From contig NC_082408.1 in NCBI RefSeq assembly GCF_004011695.2, positions 171,501 through 235,500 on the forward strand: 64,000 bases of DNA, written 5' to 3'. Made by a program: the position numbers and the translations under genes. The notes under the pieces are model-generated. The model saw only the letters and a list, made by a program, of their open reading frames with translations. It ran no database searches and had not been told where the DNA came from. Positions 33,030 to 42,911 of the stretch are shown piece by piece. The stretch comes from Ascochyta rabiei. Taxonomy: Eukaryota; Ascomycota; Dothideomycetes; Pleosporales; Didymellaceae. Numbering within the stretch: position 1 is the stretch's first letter; every line of letters begins with the position of its first letter.

Positions 33030-34395
33030 TGTCAACAGCCTACGGCCGCCAAACACCACAGTGTGAGCCTTCCAGACTTTGATTGTGTCAAGCGATTCTC
33101 GCCAAGATCGCTGAATGTCGTCGCCTGAACTCTACCATCTTGTGCTAGGGCGTACTCTGGTGTGTACTGATACTCGAGCCGTTTGGGCGGCTTCTCTGCT
33201 CTGAATATAATGCAGGTGCCGTAGTTACGAGTTCTCATTTGCTGAGAAGAGTTAAGATCGAAATCGAAACTCAAGTCTCATTGCTCTGCTGTGCTGTTCA
33301 AGGCTGGACTGACATCGTTTGTGACAGAAAGTACAAGACTTCCTTGACTGCTTGAGAATCCACGAAACATGGTCTTGATTTCGGTGATGCGTGCGCTGTC
33401 AGTAAGCGCCCGTAGTTTGATAGTGAGTTGTGCGCTATTAGGATTGGCAAGTATTGCGCGACTTGAAACACAGCGAAGAGCGTACTCAATATGCGTTGTT
33501 TGTCCAGAAGCAGTGCTGTTCAAGGTGCCTTGACCTGTTCCTATGAAGTTCGAAGAAACAACAAGGTCATACTGCCAGATGTTGGCTATCATATGCTTGG
33601 TAGTGCTTTCCACAGCCGACCGGAACTCCTCTATTGCGGCAAAGGCCTCAAATGCTCTTATCGTTCGTTTCTCGTGTTATTCAGGGTATCGTGGGTCTAT
33701 AAAGGGCTGTGGGTCCTCGATATCGTAGGTAATATCATCTAGTATCGAGGCCAGCAGCTCGTATAGCGTATCAAGCTTTTTTGAACCCTGTTTTTGATTG
33801 AAGACATCCAGTTGATGATCAACCATTCGTTTCCTAGCTTCTGCTGTTGTAAGAGCTTTTGGGCCTTTTGATGGTTATGGCACCGTTCATAGTCTCTTAC
33901 GTATACAGAAGCAAGTTACGTCCAGAGGGCATCTATTCTTTCTATCAAAGTCTCCATTTCGACTTTCTTCGACTCCGTCGTAAGGTCCAGGCCCATCTGG
34001 GTTTGCAAGTCTACAAGAGCCGAGAAGAGTCCAAATTGAACACGAATTTCATGCTCTTTCGTAAAAGCCACACAGATGTTGCTGAAAAATTGCGGAACTG
34101 TTTTGCAGTACTCAAACTCCTGCACAATCGTGCGATACGATTTCATCACGACTACCCTTGCTGTCCCTGATAGGGTTGAGGCAGCATCGTGGAATACCTC
34201 GGCCACTTACTTTGAGTAGCCGATCGAGGTCTGACCCTCTTTTACAAGCAAGCCTTGGAACCCGTAAACCTTGTCCCTGGGGTTTCGGCGTGCGTTCATT
34301 CTTGCTGAAGGTTCGAAGTAAGTTGATGTAAGAGTATTCCTTTGCGGGTATAGCATGCTCAGCCAGCCACACGACCTGGGCTGGAACATCTGAGC
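33030..34395 (-). pseudogene. Decayed HET-domain-containing gene (allorecognition type)
   Basis: Minus-strand reading gives pieces of one gene. Upstream, near 34300-34350, YSYINLLRTFSKNER reads in one frame; it continues after a frameshift as NPRDKVYGFQGLLVKEGQ...GYSK (34207-34290), the DPRDKVYxLLGL...YSK signature of HET (heterokaryon incompatibility) domains. A likely intron follows (GTAAGT...TATCAG, about 34164-34210), then RVVVMKSYRTIVQEFEYCKTV (to ~33916), which faintly recalls HeLo-type helical domains. A further downstream frame (33030-33830) is open except for TAA and TGA stops after DPRYPE and NSTAEQ. Frameshift plus stops mean the gene is broken. The HET call is fairly firm, the HeLo comparison is not. 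Confidence 0.55.
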
Positions 34396-34636
34396 TCTTG
34401 CTTTACTGCTGGTACTATTACGCGGACGTAGCAGACCGGATAGAGAGGCTTCCAGCGCGTGAGGAAGAAGGCGGGCTTATCTTAGCGACGTCAGCGCTGG
34501 GCACGAGCGTGGACTATCCGGGTATCGTGTACATCATGCACGTAGGGATGCCGCGGAACATGATCGACTTTTGCACAGGAAAATGGGCGAGGCGGGAGAG
34601 TTGGCGAGGCGGTAATACATGGACCGGGCGGGGTTG
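34395..34636 (+). pseudogene. Fragment of a RecQ-like (telomere-linked type) helicase
   Basis: An isolated ~80-residue piece reads DVADRIERLPAREEEGG then LILATSALGTSVDYPGIVYI and HVGMPRNMIDFC, the C-terminal helicase motifs V-VI of fungal RecQ-like helicases, which usually continue as FAQESGRGGR. Here the motif VI Arg-finger part is altered (TGKWARRESWRGG) and the frame soon stops. No helicase motifs I-IV are found upstream, so this is a relic. Such helicases are commonly subtelomeric or dispersed in fungi. Confidence 0.65.
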
Positions 34637-34639
34637 AGC

Positions 34640-35355
34640 TGCAGCGACGTAGAGGGGTCGGCTGGACGTGATCGCTGTGGGGATTGGATCAAGTAATGGC
34701 TAGATGAGCAAGAGAGCCGTAGCAGTGAGTGGTAGCAGGTAGAGGTGCTTTTTAGCAAGCTGCGGGCCGGGTGCGTATCGTGCTGCATGTTGGACGGAGC
34801 TGGCGGTGAGGCGTGGCGCAGGCACAAGACGCCCCAAGATGGCGTACCTACTGCTTTCCCGTTTATTCCACGAATCAACTGATGGCGCTCTTTTCGAGTA
34901 CTTGATCGAACAGTCTCTCCAGCATTCAAGGTGCGTGATGAGGTCGCCATGGGTGGCTGTAGGCACAGATTTGAGGAGCAACTCAATTCTGCAAAGTTTA
35001 ATTGCCTCGCTGATGAATTTGCTCTAAGAAATGCTTCTTCGCACGCAAAATTGATGGTGCAAACACAGTAGGATGTCGCTGAGAATCCAGGACTTGGAGC
35101 TCACATTATTTCGACTTTAATCCAGAGTTCCAGATGGGCAGCGTTCGATGAAACAAGAAGGCAGCTGTGGAGCGCCCATGCACACCGCAGACCGTTGAAC
35201 CCTTGCCGGCAGCTTCCCCGCATTCCCCATCACCAGAAGCGGGAGTGTGGAGGCGATGATATGCAGTGAGTATCTCAGCTTTATTCCGCGAACCTTGAGC
35301 TCTCATTTTCCCCTCCAGCGACTCGAGAACTCTCCTCTTCGGCGCGAAAGACGAG
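34640..35355. other. Intergenic region, no gene recognised
   Basis: About 0.7 kb of non-coding sequence between the helicase fragment and the zinc-finger gene; only short motif-free frames. Confidence 0.4.
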
Positions 35356-36327
35356 ATGGAGGGCTATCCATGGACAATCCACAAAGTCGAGGTTCGCTGT
35401 CCTTGCGGCATCAGTTTTGAGAATGCGGATAAGTACCTACGACATAAAGGGTTCTGCACGAGACATCGAGAGGACACGAGCATTGGATCCAAACCTTCAA
35501 GCGCCGGTCAAAGGGCTTCCATCGCTCCAGCCAAAGCTTCATTCACAATTGCGTCACAGGAGCCTAGAGCTTTTTGTTCCAGCAAATCGTCGAAAACTTT
35601 TCGCACAGTTCAAAATCAGAGTCCGGCCTATTCAGCGCGTGGACAGCAGATGAAAACGAACTCAGCATTGTCGTACCCAGGCCTGCTCCAGGGTCGGACT
35701 CCAGATGCAGGTTTCATGTCCGCAGCAGGGCATCCCATCTCCCCTCCGCGATCTGCGAACAGGATAGACTGTGCGTGTGGACGTACCTTTGCGAAACAAG
35801 CAGCACTCGACATGCATCTGCGAATGTCAAAGGCCCATCGGGCAGAAAAAATCTTTCGGGCGGAAGAACTCATATCCTTAACGCGTAACGCAATGCAACC
35901 AGCGACTCAAACTGCACCTACGCCTTCCAACTCTCCCGCTTTCGCAAAAATGCCAGGCAGCATCCCGTGCTCGACACTCTCGGCGATTCGACTCCTCCGC
36001 TGCACCTGTGGCCATTCTTTTGAGACCCAACGCAGCCTCAAACTCCACAAGCACGACTCCGTGTACCATCAGCGTCACGCCGATGATTCTTCGACTCCAC
36101 AAGCACATCAAGAGGAATCACTAACTTCTACTTTAGCTTCAATGAGCCTCTACTCTCAATCAGCTCAGATACAGCCTGCAGCAGGCAGTCTAACCTGTGT
36201 CTGCGGTTGCATATTTAGTACACAAGGAGCTTTTGATCAGCACAGTGCAGATGTGGCGCGGTATGCATGGTTGAGAGACAGAGAAGCAAGGGGAAAGAAG
36301 TTTGGGAATCCGCAAGTGGGATTGTGA
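35356..36327 (+). CDS. Protein with four unusual CxC-H-H zinc-finger-like repeats
   Basis: This is a 323-residue intronless gene of no family I can name. Four repeats share an exact spacing C-x-C-G-x2-F-x8-H-x6-H. Finger 1 starts at Cys15 (CPCGISFENADKYLRH...), finger 2 at Cys139 (CACGRTFAKQAALDMH...), finger 3 at Cys216 (CTCGHSFETQRSLKLH...). Finger 4 near residue 283 (CVCGCIFSTQGAFDQH...) has Tyr in place of the last His. The pattern is C2H2-like, but with one residue between the cysteines instead of two to four. Linkers are Ser/Pro/Gln-rich and disordered-looking. A nucleic-acid or protein-binding role is only inferred. It sits between relics, but its frame is intact and the spacing is conserved, suggesting selection. 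Confidence 0.75.
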   Translation: MEGYPWTIHKVEVRCPCGISFENADKYLRHKGFCTRHREDTSIGSKPSSAGQRASIAPAKASFTIASQEPRAFCSSKSSKTFRTVQNQSPAYSARGQQMKTNSALSYPGLLQGRTPDAGFMSAAGHPISPPRSANRIDCACGRTFAKQAALDMHLRMSKAHRAEKIFRAEELISLTRNAMQPATQTAPTPSNSPAFAKMPGSIPCSTLSAIRLLRCTCGHSFETQRSLKLHKHDSVYHQRHADDSSTPQAHQEESLTSTLASMSLYSQSAQIQPAAGSLTCVCGCIFSTQGAFDQHSADVARYAWLRDREARGKKFGNPQVGL

Positions 36328-36721
36328 CGGATGGCAGCGAGGGTTTGGGGGATTTGGGTGGTGGTTCTCCTAGGTGGTGAAATGGTGGTGGCAGTAATGA
36401 TGATCAGAGGTACAATCAAAGTGCTTTCTCGAGAAAATCACTATTAATACATGGAATAGAGAGTTTCATGTTGTCTCAACACGTCACGACCGACGAAAAC
36501 GCGATCGGAGTAGTGGTAGCGGCGATAAAAGGCACGATGATGGGCTTTTGGTGCTTGCGAAATATGTGCCTGAGGCTTTTCTGAGCTGCGAGCACAGTTG
36601 TTCCTTGTGATAAATAGTGCCTAATCAGTCGCATATAACGACTGATTTAGCACTATGGCGTACCATTGATCGGAATCAAAGTCTGATCTCGTCTCTGAGC
36701 CTATCCGGTGTCTGTTTACCC
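36328..36721. other. Intergenic, no gene recognised
   Basis: 394 bp without coding signal between the zinc-finger gene and the BTB relic. Confidence 0.4.
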
Positions 36722-37440
36722 TTATAGTGTCGGATAACAGTGGCTGCGAGGACCACCCTGCCCTTTGCTACAACTCTGCCATCGAGTCTGAAGAGGCGCC
36801 ATGCCATGTTCTAAACGGCTTGTTTGGCAGTAGCCGAACAAGGAGCTTTTGATATAACTCTCGAGTAGATTCTTTGTAAACTCAGAATTTTTAGTCAGAG
36901 TCTTTTCGAAACACGCTGCCGTGCTTGAATTCTCGAGCATTCTAGGCAAATGTCTTCTCACCGCAACGCAGGCGACCTGGCGTAGTTCGTTCAGCGAAGC
37001 CGGTGTCGATTCGAAGACATCTGGAGCAGGGGAAAAGAACTCAAAAGAGTCCCAGGCGTCAGCACACCTATTCGTGTACTTTCCCTTCGCCACTGTAATT
37101 AAATCAGAATTAACGTACGCATCCGCCAGTACGAACATTTGCGCATGGAGCTGGAGGGAAGCCTCGCCAGCTCCTTTAGTCAGGCCATTGTCGTAGTCTA
37201 TGCCGTAAAAGAAACTGATCATCCTTTCTAGTTGCTGACAGGGCACATGCCCCATGTTGATAACACCTTTGAAGTGCTTCTACGCTACATAAGTATGCAA
37301 GACCTTGACGGCAGAGGTGATACACCTACCTTGAAACCGCCATTACATGCCTTGTAAAACACCTTCGATTAAGAACAGATATGACACGATGAACAGAGAA
37401 CGTTCCAGAACTATGACTAATTCTAAGAACTGTAAACTTG
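36722..37440 (-). pseudogene. BTB/POZ-domain gene, broken at its 5' end
   Basis: The intact part (37255-36722) reads LHAQMFVLADAYVNSDLITVAKGKY and STPASLNELRQVACVAVRRHL, the second half of a fungal BTB/POZ domain plus the usual following helices. Upstream, after a probable intron (GTAGGTG...CAAAG, ~37272-37336), the first half is readable as SKVFYKACNGGFK and TFSVHRVI. These two pieces are in different frames (two extra bases), and a TAA stands where an Arg is expected before SKVFYK. The gene therefore looks inactivated. Fungal BTB proteins of this type are adaptors of unknown function. Confidence 0.6.
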
Positions 37441-38498
37441 TCTTTTTCTCGCAATCTAATCGATTAGCTGTTACGAGATCAGTCACGATCGTGGAGCACA
37501 CCGCCTTACTTCGTGATGTTTGACATTGCTTTCCGGCTGAAATTCGTCATCTTTAGCCAGAACGTTTCTTAACTCAATTTTTTCTTCTGTACGTCCGAAG
37601 GGGGCTCCATAGGACAGCTTCGAATACGTCATTGACTCCGCAAACGTCCTAACACCATCTGCATAAAATAAAGCCTTCAATATTGGGCAGTATGCGGAAG
37701 GAACTGTGTCATGAGATGATGTTTCGTAAAGAGTACGAGCAAAATGAGGAAAAAGACGACTATTCAGAGTTGGCAATGACACTAGCCGCAAAAATTGCAA
37801 AGAAAGTTTGGCTACAGGTTCAATTGGGGCCAATGAAGCAGTCTTTCAAAATCCTACATGGCAGCGAACCGACAGGTCAACGTGCATATACGTTAAGATT
37901 TGTAGATTAGGTAGCATCATATCCATTGTGTATTTGCACCAAACACTGTGCCCTATTTAAATGTGTCTAAGTGTTTGGGGAACTTTCAACGCAGAATCGA
38001 CTGTTGGTCAGGCTTGTGTGATCCGAGCTGGGAATGTTAGCTGCAATTAACTGCCTGAAGAAGTCGCCACAGTAGTTGTCAGATGCATCTCAGCTCTGAT
38101 TAAATAAACTCAAAATCTTATAATTGAGGTCCATTCGCAAGACGAGTTACTGGGTCAGCGATCGCCATTATTCTCGTAACAGGATCGCAGTAGTACTTGT
38201 TCTTCTTAGATCTGCTGCTCCAGGAGGGCCTGTTACTACTTTATAGAGTTCAACAGAATATACTCTATACTAAAGGATACTCTTAGTACAACCTCTATTC
38301 TTTAGTGGTTTATAAATCCGAATCACAGCGTGTAAGGTAATAGGTCTGTGCAGCCTAGTGCTTTACATGTGTGGCAAGAAGCTTGAACACGTCAATCATG
38401 TAGTGTACAAATAGGACCGCAATAGTGTGGCTACGGCAGCAGAGGTTAAATGGCTCTAAAGAGGCAAGTACAAGGATATTAGTGGAGTCGATCCGGTT
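37441..38498. other. Gene-poor, moderately AT-rich stretch
   Basis: No recognisable coding sequence. A minus frame at 37483-37833 and a plus frame at 37683-37910 overlap and match nothing. The TTTAxTA-rich composition near 38220-38330 suggests mild RIP. Confidence 0.4.
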
Positions 38499-38904
38499 CT
38501 AGTACGTAAGAGGGCAGGAATAATCAGAGTTGGCACCAGGGGGGAGGTAGGACCAGCCGGACACACAGAAGCATCTCAGCTCCCATGACAATAGCGTATC
38601 TCCGCATATGATGCGAATATACTTTGCTAGCATAACCTCCTGGACGATCCACAGCCTTGTCCAATATGAGTTCTGAAAGAAGCACTGAAGTGCCTCGATT
38701 GAACCAGCTTTCATCTCTTGTACTCGTCCATTTGGTGAGCTCTTCTTCAATACTCCTATCCCCGAACAGATACCGAGAGCTTGACTGCTTTTGAGGAAAG
38801 GGCTTCGTGAATCCAGAGAGATGGAGTAGCGCGTGGGCCATCTGGATTTGAACATGGTATGACAACGAAGGTCTCGATATTACCTCGGTCGAGGACACTG
38901 CCAT
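38499..38904 (-). pseudogene. Second HET-domain relic
   Basis: Minus-strand reading gives SIEALQCFFQNSYWTRLWIVQEVMLAKYIRIICGDTLLSWE, which I identify by the PYWTRxWIVQE...CG...W core of HET domains (the first 20 residues carry the key YWTRLWIVQE match). The upstream half of the domain (the YxALSYVWG block) is not readable, and the following sequence loses the pattern. It is a fragment, independent of the HET relic at 33.0-34.4 kb. Confidence 0.65.
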
Positions 38905-39488
38905 AGGCGGAGATATGCCTCATCGGCATTGGCGCATGTCACAAAGAGCTCTTTACCCTATCGAGCATCATGGCGTATACGATAAAACCATCGTCGGTCC
39001 ATTTATCTTTGATACCGATGCTGGCGCCTATGAGGTGGTTTCGAGAGGTGCAGACGATAAGCTTAAGCTGATGGAAAGTATACCGTCATTTGTTCTGAGC
39101 GCTCTCATGTGATGTCCTGACGCGATGGAAGGCATCAGTGAGGCTCGCTTGAAATGGTGGTTCACACAGACGAACAACGACATGGCTTTGGAGCAGGTGT
39201 TGCTTGTATTAGTGCCAGACTGCGAGACATGCGAAGATGGATGGGTCCTGATGATTGCTCTCAACCACAAAGGTCAGGCCCTGCATACGCGTAGAAGATG
39301 CAAGGCAGCTGGCGTTTCTCTAAACGTAGCCTTCTGGAGGGACGGAGGCGAGCCCTTGGACATAACCGGGGAAGTGTAGAACGTGGTTGACTATCAGGAT
39401 GACAACAAGTCGGGTAATGGCTGGGATGGTAACACGGCGTGTCAGATGTTGCTGTTTAGTTGTCCTATAAACAGTGCTCTTAGTTCTT
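38905..39488. other. Intergenic, short unassigned frames
   Basis: Two short plus-strand frames (38915-39112 and 39125-39379) have no recognisable domain. They lie immediately downstream of the F-box gene's 3' end on the other strand. Confidence 0.35.
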
Positions 39489-41009
39489 TCAGACCATCTC
39501 TTCATCACTGTCGGTATCGCTATATAATTCCACCTCGTCCGAATCATCAGAAGAATCCTCCGAATCCGAAGACATAGTGCGCCAATCGCCCCACTCATCG
39601 TCGCTCTCGGAAGGCAGATTGATATTGACCTCGACACCAGTACTAGACCAAGGCTTAATAAGATGCTCCCAATCATAGTCCAGATCTTCAGCAGGTACCT
39701 GAACGTTGAGACGGAGAAGTCTCAGTCGAGGAACTGTGGTGACATACTCGCTCGCCATACGCTCCAAAACTGGTAAGAAGTTCTCTTCGCCAGAGTCTTG
39801 TCGTATCGTAAGACAGAGACTTACGAGGGCAGGTGGCAGGAACTCCAACACACTTGCGGATGCGCCTGAGCGCACGTCTACCACCATACGCATAGGACAT
39901 TTGAGTTGACTAAGTACCGAAAACTGCTCGAGACCACCATGAGCTGGGCCACTGACGTCGTCATGATATGGGTCATGATATATATCGAGACTCTCAAGGG
40001 AGTTTCTCTGTCGCCACAAAGCATTCTGAAGCATAATTCCAGATCCATCTAATAGTACGCTTTCCTGGTTGGCGTCAAACCGAAAACTCTTCAGGCTTCG
40101 TGCCGAGCTGATGAGGGTGGTCAGAGCGTCAAAACGTAAGAAGCACTCTTCCAGGACAAGTTCGACAAGGTTGTTGCAACTCTCTGGAAGCGCACGCCGA
40201 AGTTCAGCTGGAGCCCGCATGTCCAGTTCAATCTCGCTCAACTCTCGCAGATGAAGCTTTTGTAGGGACTGTAGTCGCAGTAGGGGCACCAGATGGTGTA
40301 TTACCATGTTCTGAGCATCGATCTGAACTGATTTCAAGGCACTAAAACGATGTGTATGCCCGAAGTGTTCCCCGGTCGTTGCTTTCTTGATAAGCTCAGG
40401 CCACTTAGGTCTTGAATAGGCTGATATGTTTCCATCTTCAACATCGAGCGATGCAAGATTAGGAGTGTGCAACATAACAGCTGTGTGTAGGATGTCGAGC
40501 TCGATCTCCTCGGAGTTGCAGCGGGTAGCCCACCCCTTCCAATCAGGAAAATCGAGAGCTCTCATTCCTTCCTTGACGATCTTTTTGTCTCGGGCATTCG
40601 GCGAGTAGCGACTTCTGTCGATATGAGCATCATCGCCATATCTAAATTTGGCGTGACGCACACTCTCCGCGAGGTGTTGGTTCGAGATCAAAGTGCGAAG
40701 AAAAAGATATGGCTCGCAAAAGTAGCTGTCGTATGTAGCATATAGCCTTTCACTGACCACTCGGTGTAGATGGCGGGTCGTTAATGATAGGCTCAGGAGT
40801 GTATGCAGTTGGAAATCTTGTAAATCAATACCAGGCAGGTAGTCCAGAATCTTCAATATGAGCTCATCGGGAAGATCATCAAGTGTCGCGTAGGAGCGAA
40901 CAGGTCTTGGTTGTTGTGATTTGGCTGCATCTTTGCTTTTGTTCGATCGCTGGCGTTTAGCTTTCTGCGATGGCAAAGGCGGGAAGTCGGATTCTCTGAT
41001 GCTTGCCAT
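39489..41009 (-). CDS. F-box protein with leucine-rich C-terminal region
   Basis: This is a 506-residue intronless gene. A basic N-terminus (SQKAKRQRSNKSKDAAKSQQ) precedes an F-box at about residues 42-85: LDDLPDELILKILDYLPGIDLQDFQLHTLLSLSLTTRHLHRVV, starting with the canonical LPDELILKIL. The rest is an LRR-like series (LQKLHLRELSEIELDM, NLVELVLEECFLRFDALTTLI, LRLLRLNVQVPAEDL) expected to bind substrates. It ends in a long acidic tail (SSDSEDSSDDSDEVE). It would be a substrate adaptor of an SCF-type ubiquitin ligase; the target is unknown. The frame is intact in an otherwise decayed neighbourhood. Confidence 0.88.
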   Translation of the reverse strand: MASIRESDFPPLPSQKAKRQRSNKSKDAAKSQQPRPVRSYATLDDLPDELILKILDYLPGIDLQDFQLHTLLSLSLTTRHLHRVVSERLYATYDSYFCEPYLFLRTLISNQHLAESVRHAKFRYGDDAHIDRSRYSPNARDKKIVKEGMRALDFPDWKGWATRCNSEEIELDILHTAVMLHTPNLASLDVEDGNISAYSRPKWPELIKKATTGEHFGHTHRFSALKSVQIDAQNMVIHHLVPLLRLQSLQKLHLRELSEIELDMRAPAELRRALPESCNNLVELVLEECFLRFDALTTLISSARSLKSFRFDANQESVLLDGSGIMLQNALWRQRNSLESLDIYHDPYHDDVSGPAHGGLEQFSVLSQLKCPMRMVVDVRSGASASVLEFLPPALVSLCLTIRQDSGEENFLPVLERMASEYVTTVPRLRLLRLNVQVPAEDLDYDWEHLIKPWSSTGVEVNINLPSESDDEWGDWRTMSSDSEDSSDDSDEVELYSDTDSDEEMV

Positions 41010-42490
41010 GTAGCAAACGGCAGAGGCTCACCTGCGTGCCGGAGAATGATCAGTAAGACCTGCTTCAGTGAGCTTTTAGGTAGTATCGCCCGTCTTCTGA
41101 GGTCTTGTTAAATGTTATTCGAGGAGATGGAGGTGAAAGAGTGGTGTAAGACAGAATAGGCAAAGGCAATGCTTAGTCATACTACGCGTTACGTCATCTT
41201 TGAGAAATCGAAACTTTGCTTGGTGAAATCTGAACACATTGAGGGAAACAACTGCAAGCCATCACAGAACCCAGGTATACAGTATGAGCATTCAGTTCAT
41301 TGGTCGATCTTTTGGGATCGGTGCGGCTGTATGGCCTACAGATCGTCACATAACGGCAATTCAAAATCTGCAACTGCAACAGTACTCACACGAACAAGTT
41401 GGAACGCGCACAGAGACCAAATGCATTTGCAAAACATTCTTTTGCTCTAAAAAACCATACGAAATACCCGAGTACAGCTCGTGGCCCAGTTTCTACTTAG
41501 CTTATGGGACCTGACCCAACGCCAGACGGACCAGAATAATAGGATACGATTGGGGGGGGGGGGGGGGGGGGGTCACGCATGCGAGGTGATTTCCTTCGCG
41601 CAGTATTGCTTTGGTTCGAACTGTTTGGATTATTCAATCGTCAGTACAATGAACAGTGAGCCAGTCAACGATGAAATCAGATGGATGTTTGGTTGGTGCC
41701 GGTTACCCCAGCTGAACAAGACCCAATGCGTATCCGTCTTTGAGAGATCGCTCTTCATCGTGGATGTATCAATGACCAACGCGACTATCAAAGTCACACA
41801 CATTGAACATGCCATCGCAAGGACCTCCATCGGCTCCGTGCACTTTTTCTGGGCGGCTGCAATCATCAATGTACTTAGTCTATGTAGAGTGACCGCGAAT
41901 CAATCGATACTTTGGAGGGCAGGCATGCCAACCTTAATGTGCAGCTATGTTGGATGTATGGTTCTGGGCCTGACACAAGGCCTAGTCGCGGTTGTAGGTG
42001 ACCGGGCGAGGAGTGACTGTGTAAAGAAATGGAATGGCACCTAATGATCATCAGATTGGACTATTCGCAGTCAGGTTCCAGACAGACGAGAGAACCTGAG
42101 ATGGATGGGTATATTTTCATCATACCAAAAACAAGTCTATTTGCGCTGCAAGAAGTACCACTATTGATACAACGCATCATTGGCATTGCATACTCTGCAA
42201 CATAGACCCTACTTGTTTGGCTTTTGTGATAATTGCAGCGTGGATTTAAATTAGAACACGTATGTACAGTGTTGATGGTTCCGTGCGCGTCCCGACAATG
42301 GTGTAGGGGTGATGTTGGTGTTAGCAGACATGCACTAGCGCGCCGAATATGGACTGGCCCGCTTGGCACACACTACGCGAGCGGAGCTCAATATTCGAAT
42401 ATCGCGAAAACCACATTCTCAACGACTCGACGACAGCCCACCGTAGCGACTTTTAAGACCACCCCTCCGTCTTTCTACACATCAGCCAAA
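41010..42490. other. Intergenic, two unassigned plus-strand frames around a poly-G tract
   Basis: Plus frames at 41284-41514 and 41651-42044 flank a 21-base G run (41552-41572). The second encodes about 131 residues with hydrophobic stretches (HFFWAAAIINVLSLC, MCSYVGCMVLGLTQGLVAVV), so a small membrane protein or a relic of one is possible. I recognise no family. The right end contains the RPS21 promoter. Confidence 0.35.
41552..41572 (+). repeat. Poly-G homopolymer (21 G)
   Basis: An uninterrupted run of 21 guanines between GATT and TCACGC. Runs of this length are prone to replication and sequencing slippage, so the exact length is uncertain. Confidence 0.9.
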
Positions 42491-42911
42491 ATGGAGAACG
42501 AACGCGGCGAGCTCGTTGACCGTAAGGACGCCCACAATCCGCTGGAGCTGGGGTGCGGAACATCGCAATGCGACTGAACCCACGTCTGGCAGCTGCATCC
42601 TGAACCATTGCTGACACGTCTCGCAGTTTACGTCCCCCGCAAATGCGTAAGACCGCACCGTCCGCCATGATATCCCCCTTGCGATACTAATTTTCTCGCA
42701 GTCCGCTACTGGACGCATCATCAAGGCCAAGGACCACGCCTCTGTCCAGATCAGCGTCGCTAAGGTCGACGAGAACGGTCGCTACACCGGCGAGAACCAG
42801 GTCTACGCCCTCTCTGGCTTTGTTCGCGCCATGGGCGAGTCCGACGACAGCATGAACAGGCTCACACAGCGTGACGGCTTCCTCAAGTCTGTCTGGTCTG
42901 CGTCGAGGTAA
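42491..42911 (+). CDS. RPS21: 40S ribosomal protein S21 (eS21)
   Basis: The protein has 86 residues in three exons: 42491-42521, 42627-42646 (only 20 nt) and 42702-42911. Introns are 105 bp (GTAAGG...CTCGCAG) and 55 bp (GTAAGA, TACTAAT, CTCGCAG). The product starts [17 protein letters not shown] and continues [21 protein letters not shown] to WSASR, nearly identical to other eS21 proteins and the expected length. It is a small-subunit protein needed for pre-40S maturation. A first intron very close to the ATG is typical of fungal ribosomal-protein genes. It is an active housekeeping gene inside the relic-rich stretch. Confidence 0.97.

Noticed and set aside
41481..42044. Single plus-strand gene running through the G21 tract
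   Set aside because: The frame through the tract depends on the exact number of Gs, and the encoded Gly run has no support. Only the part after 41651 could be coding.
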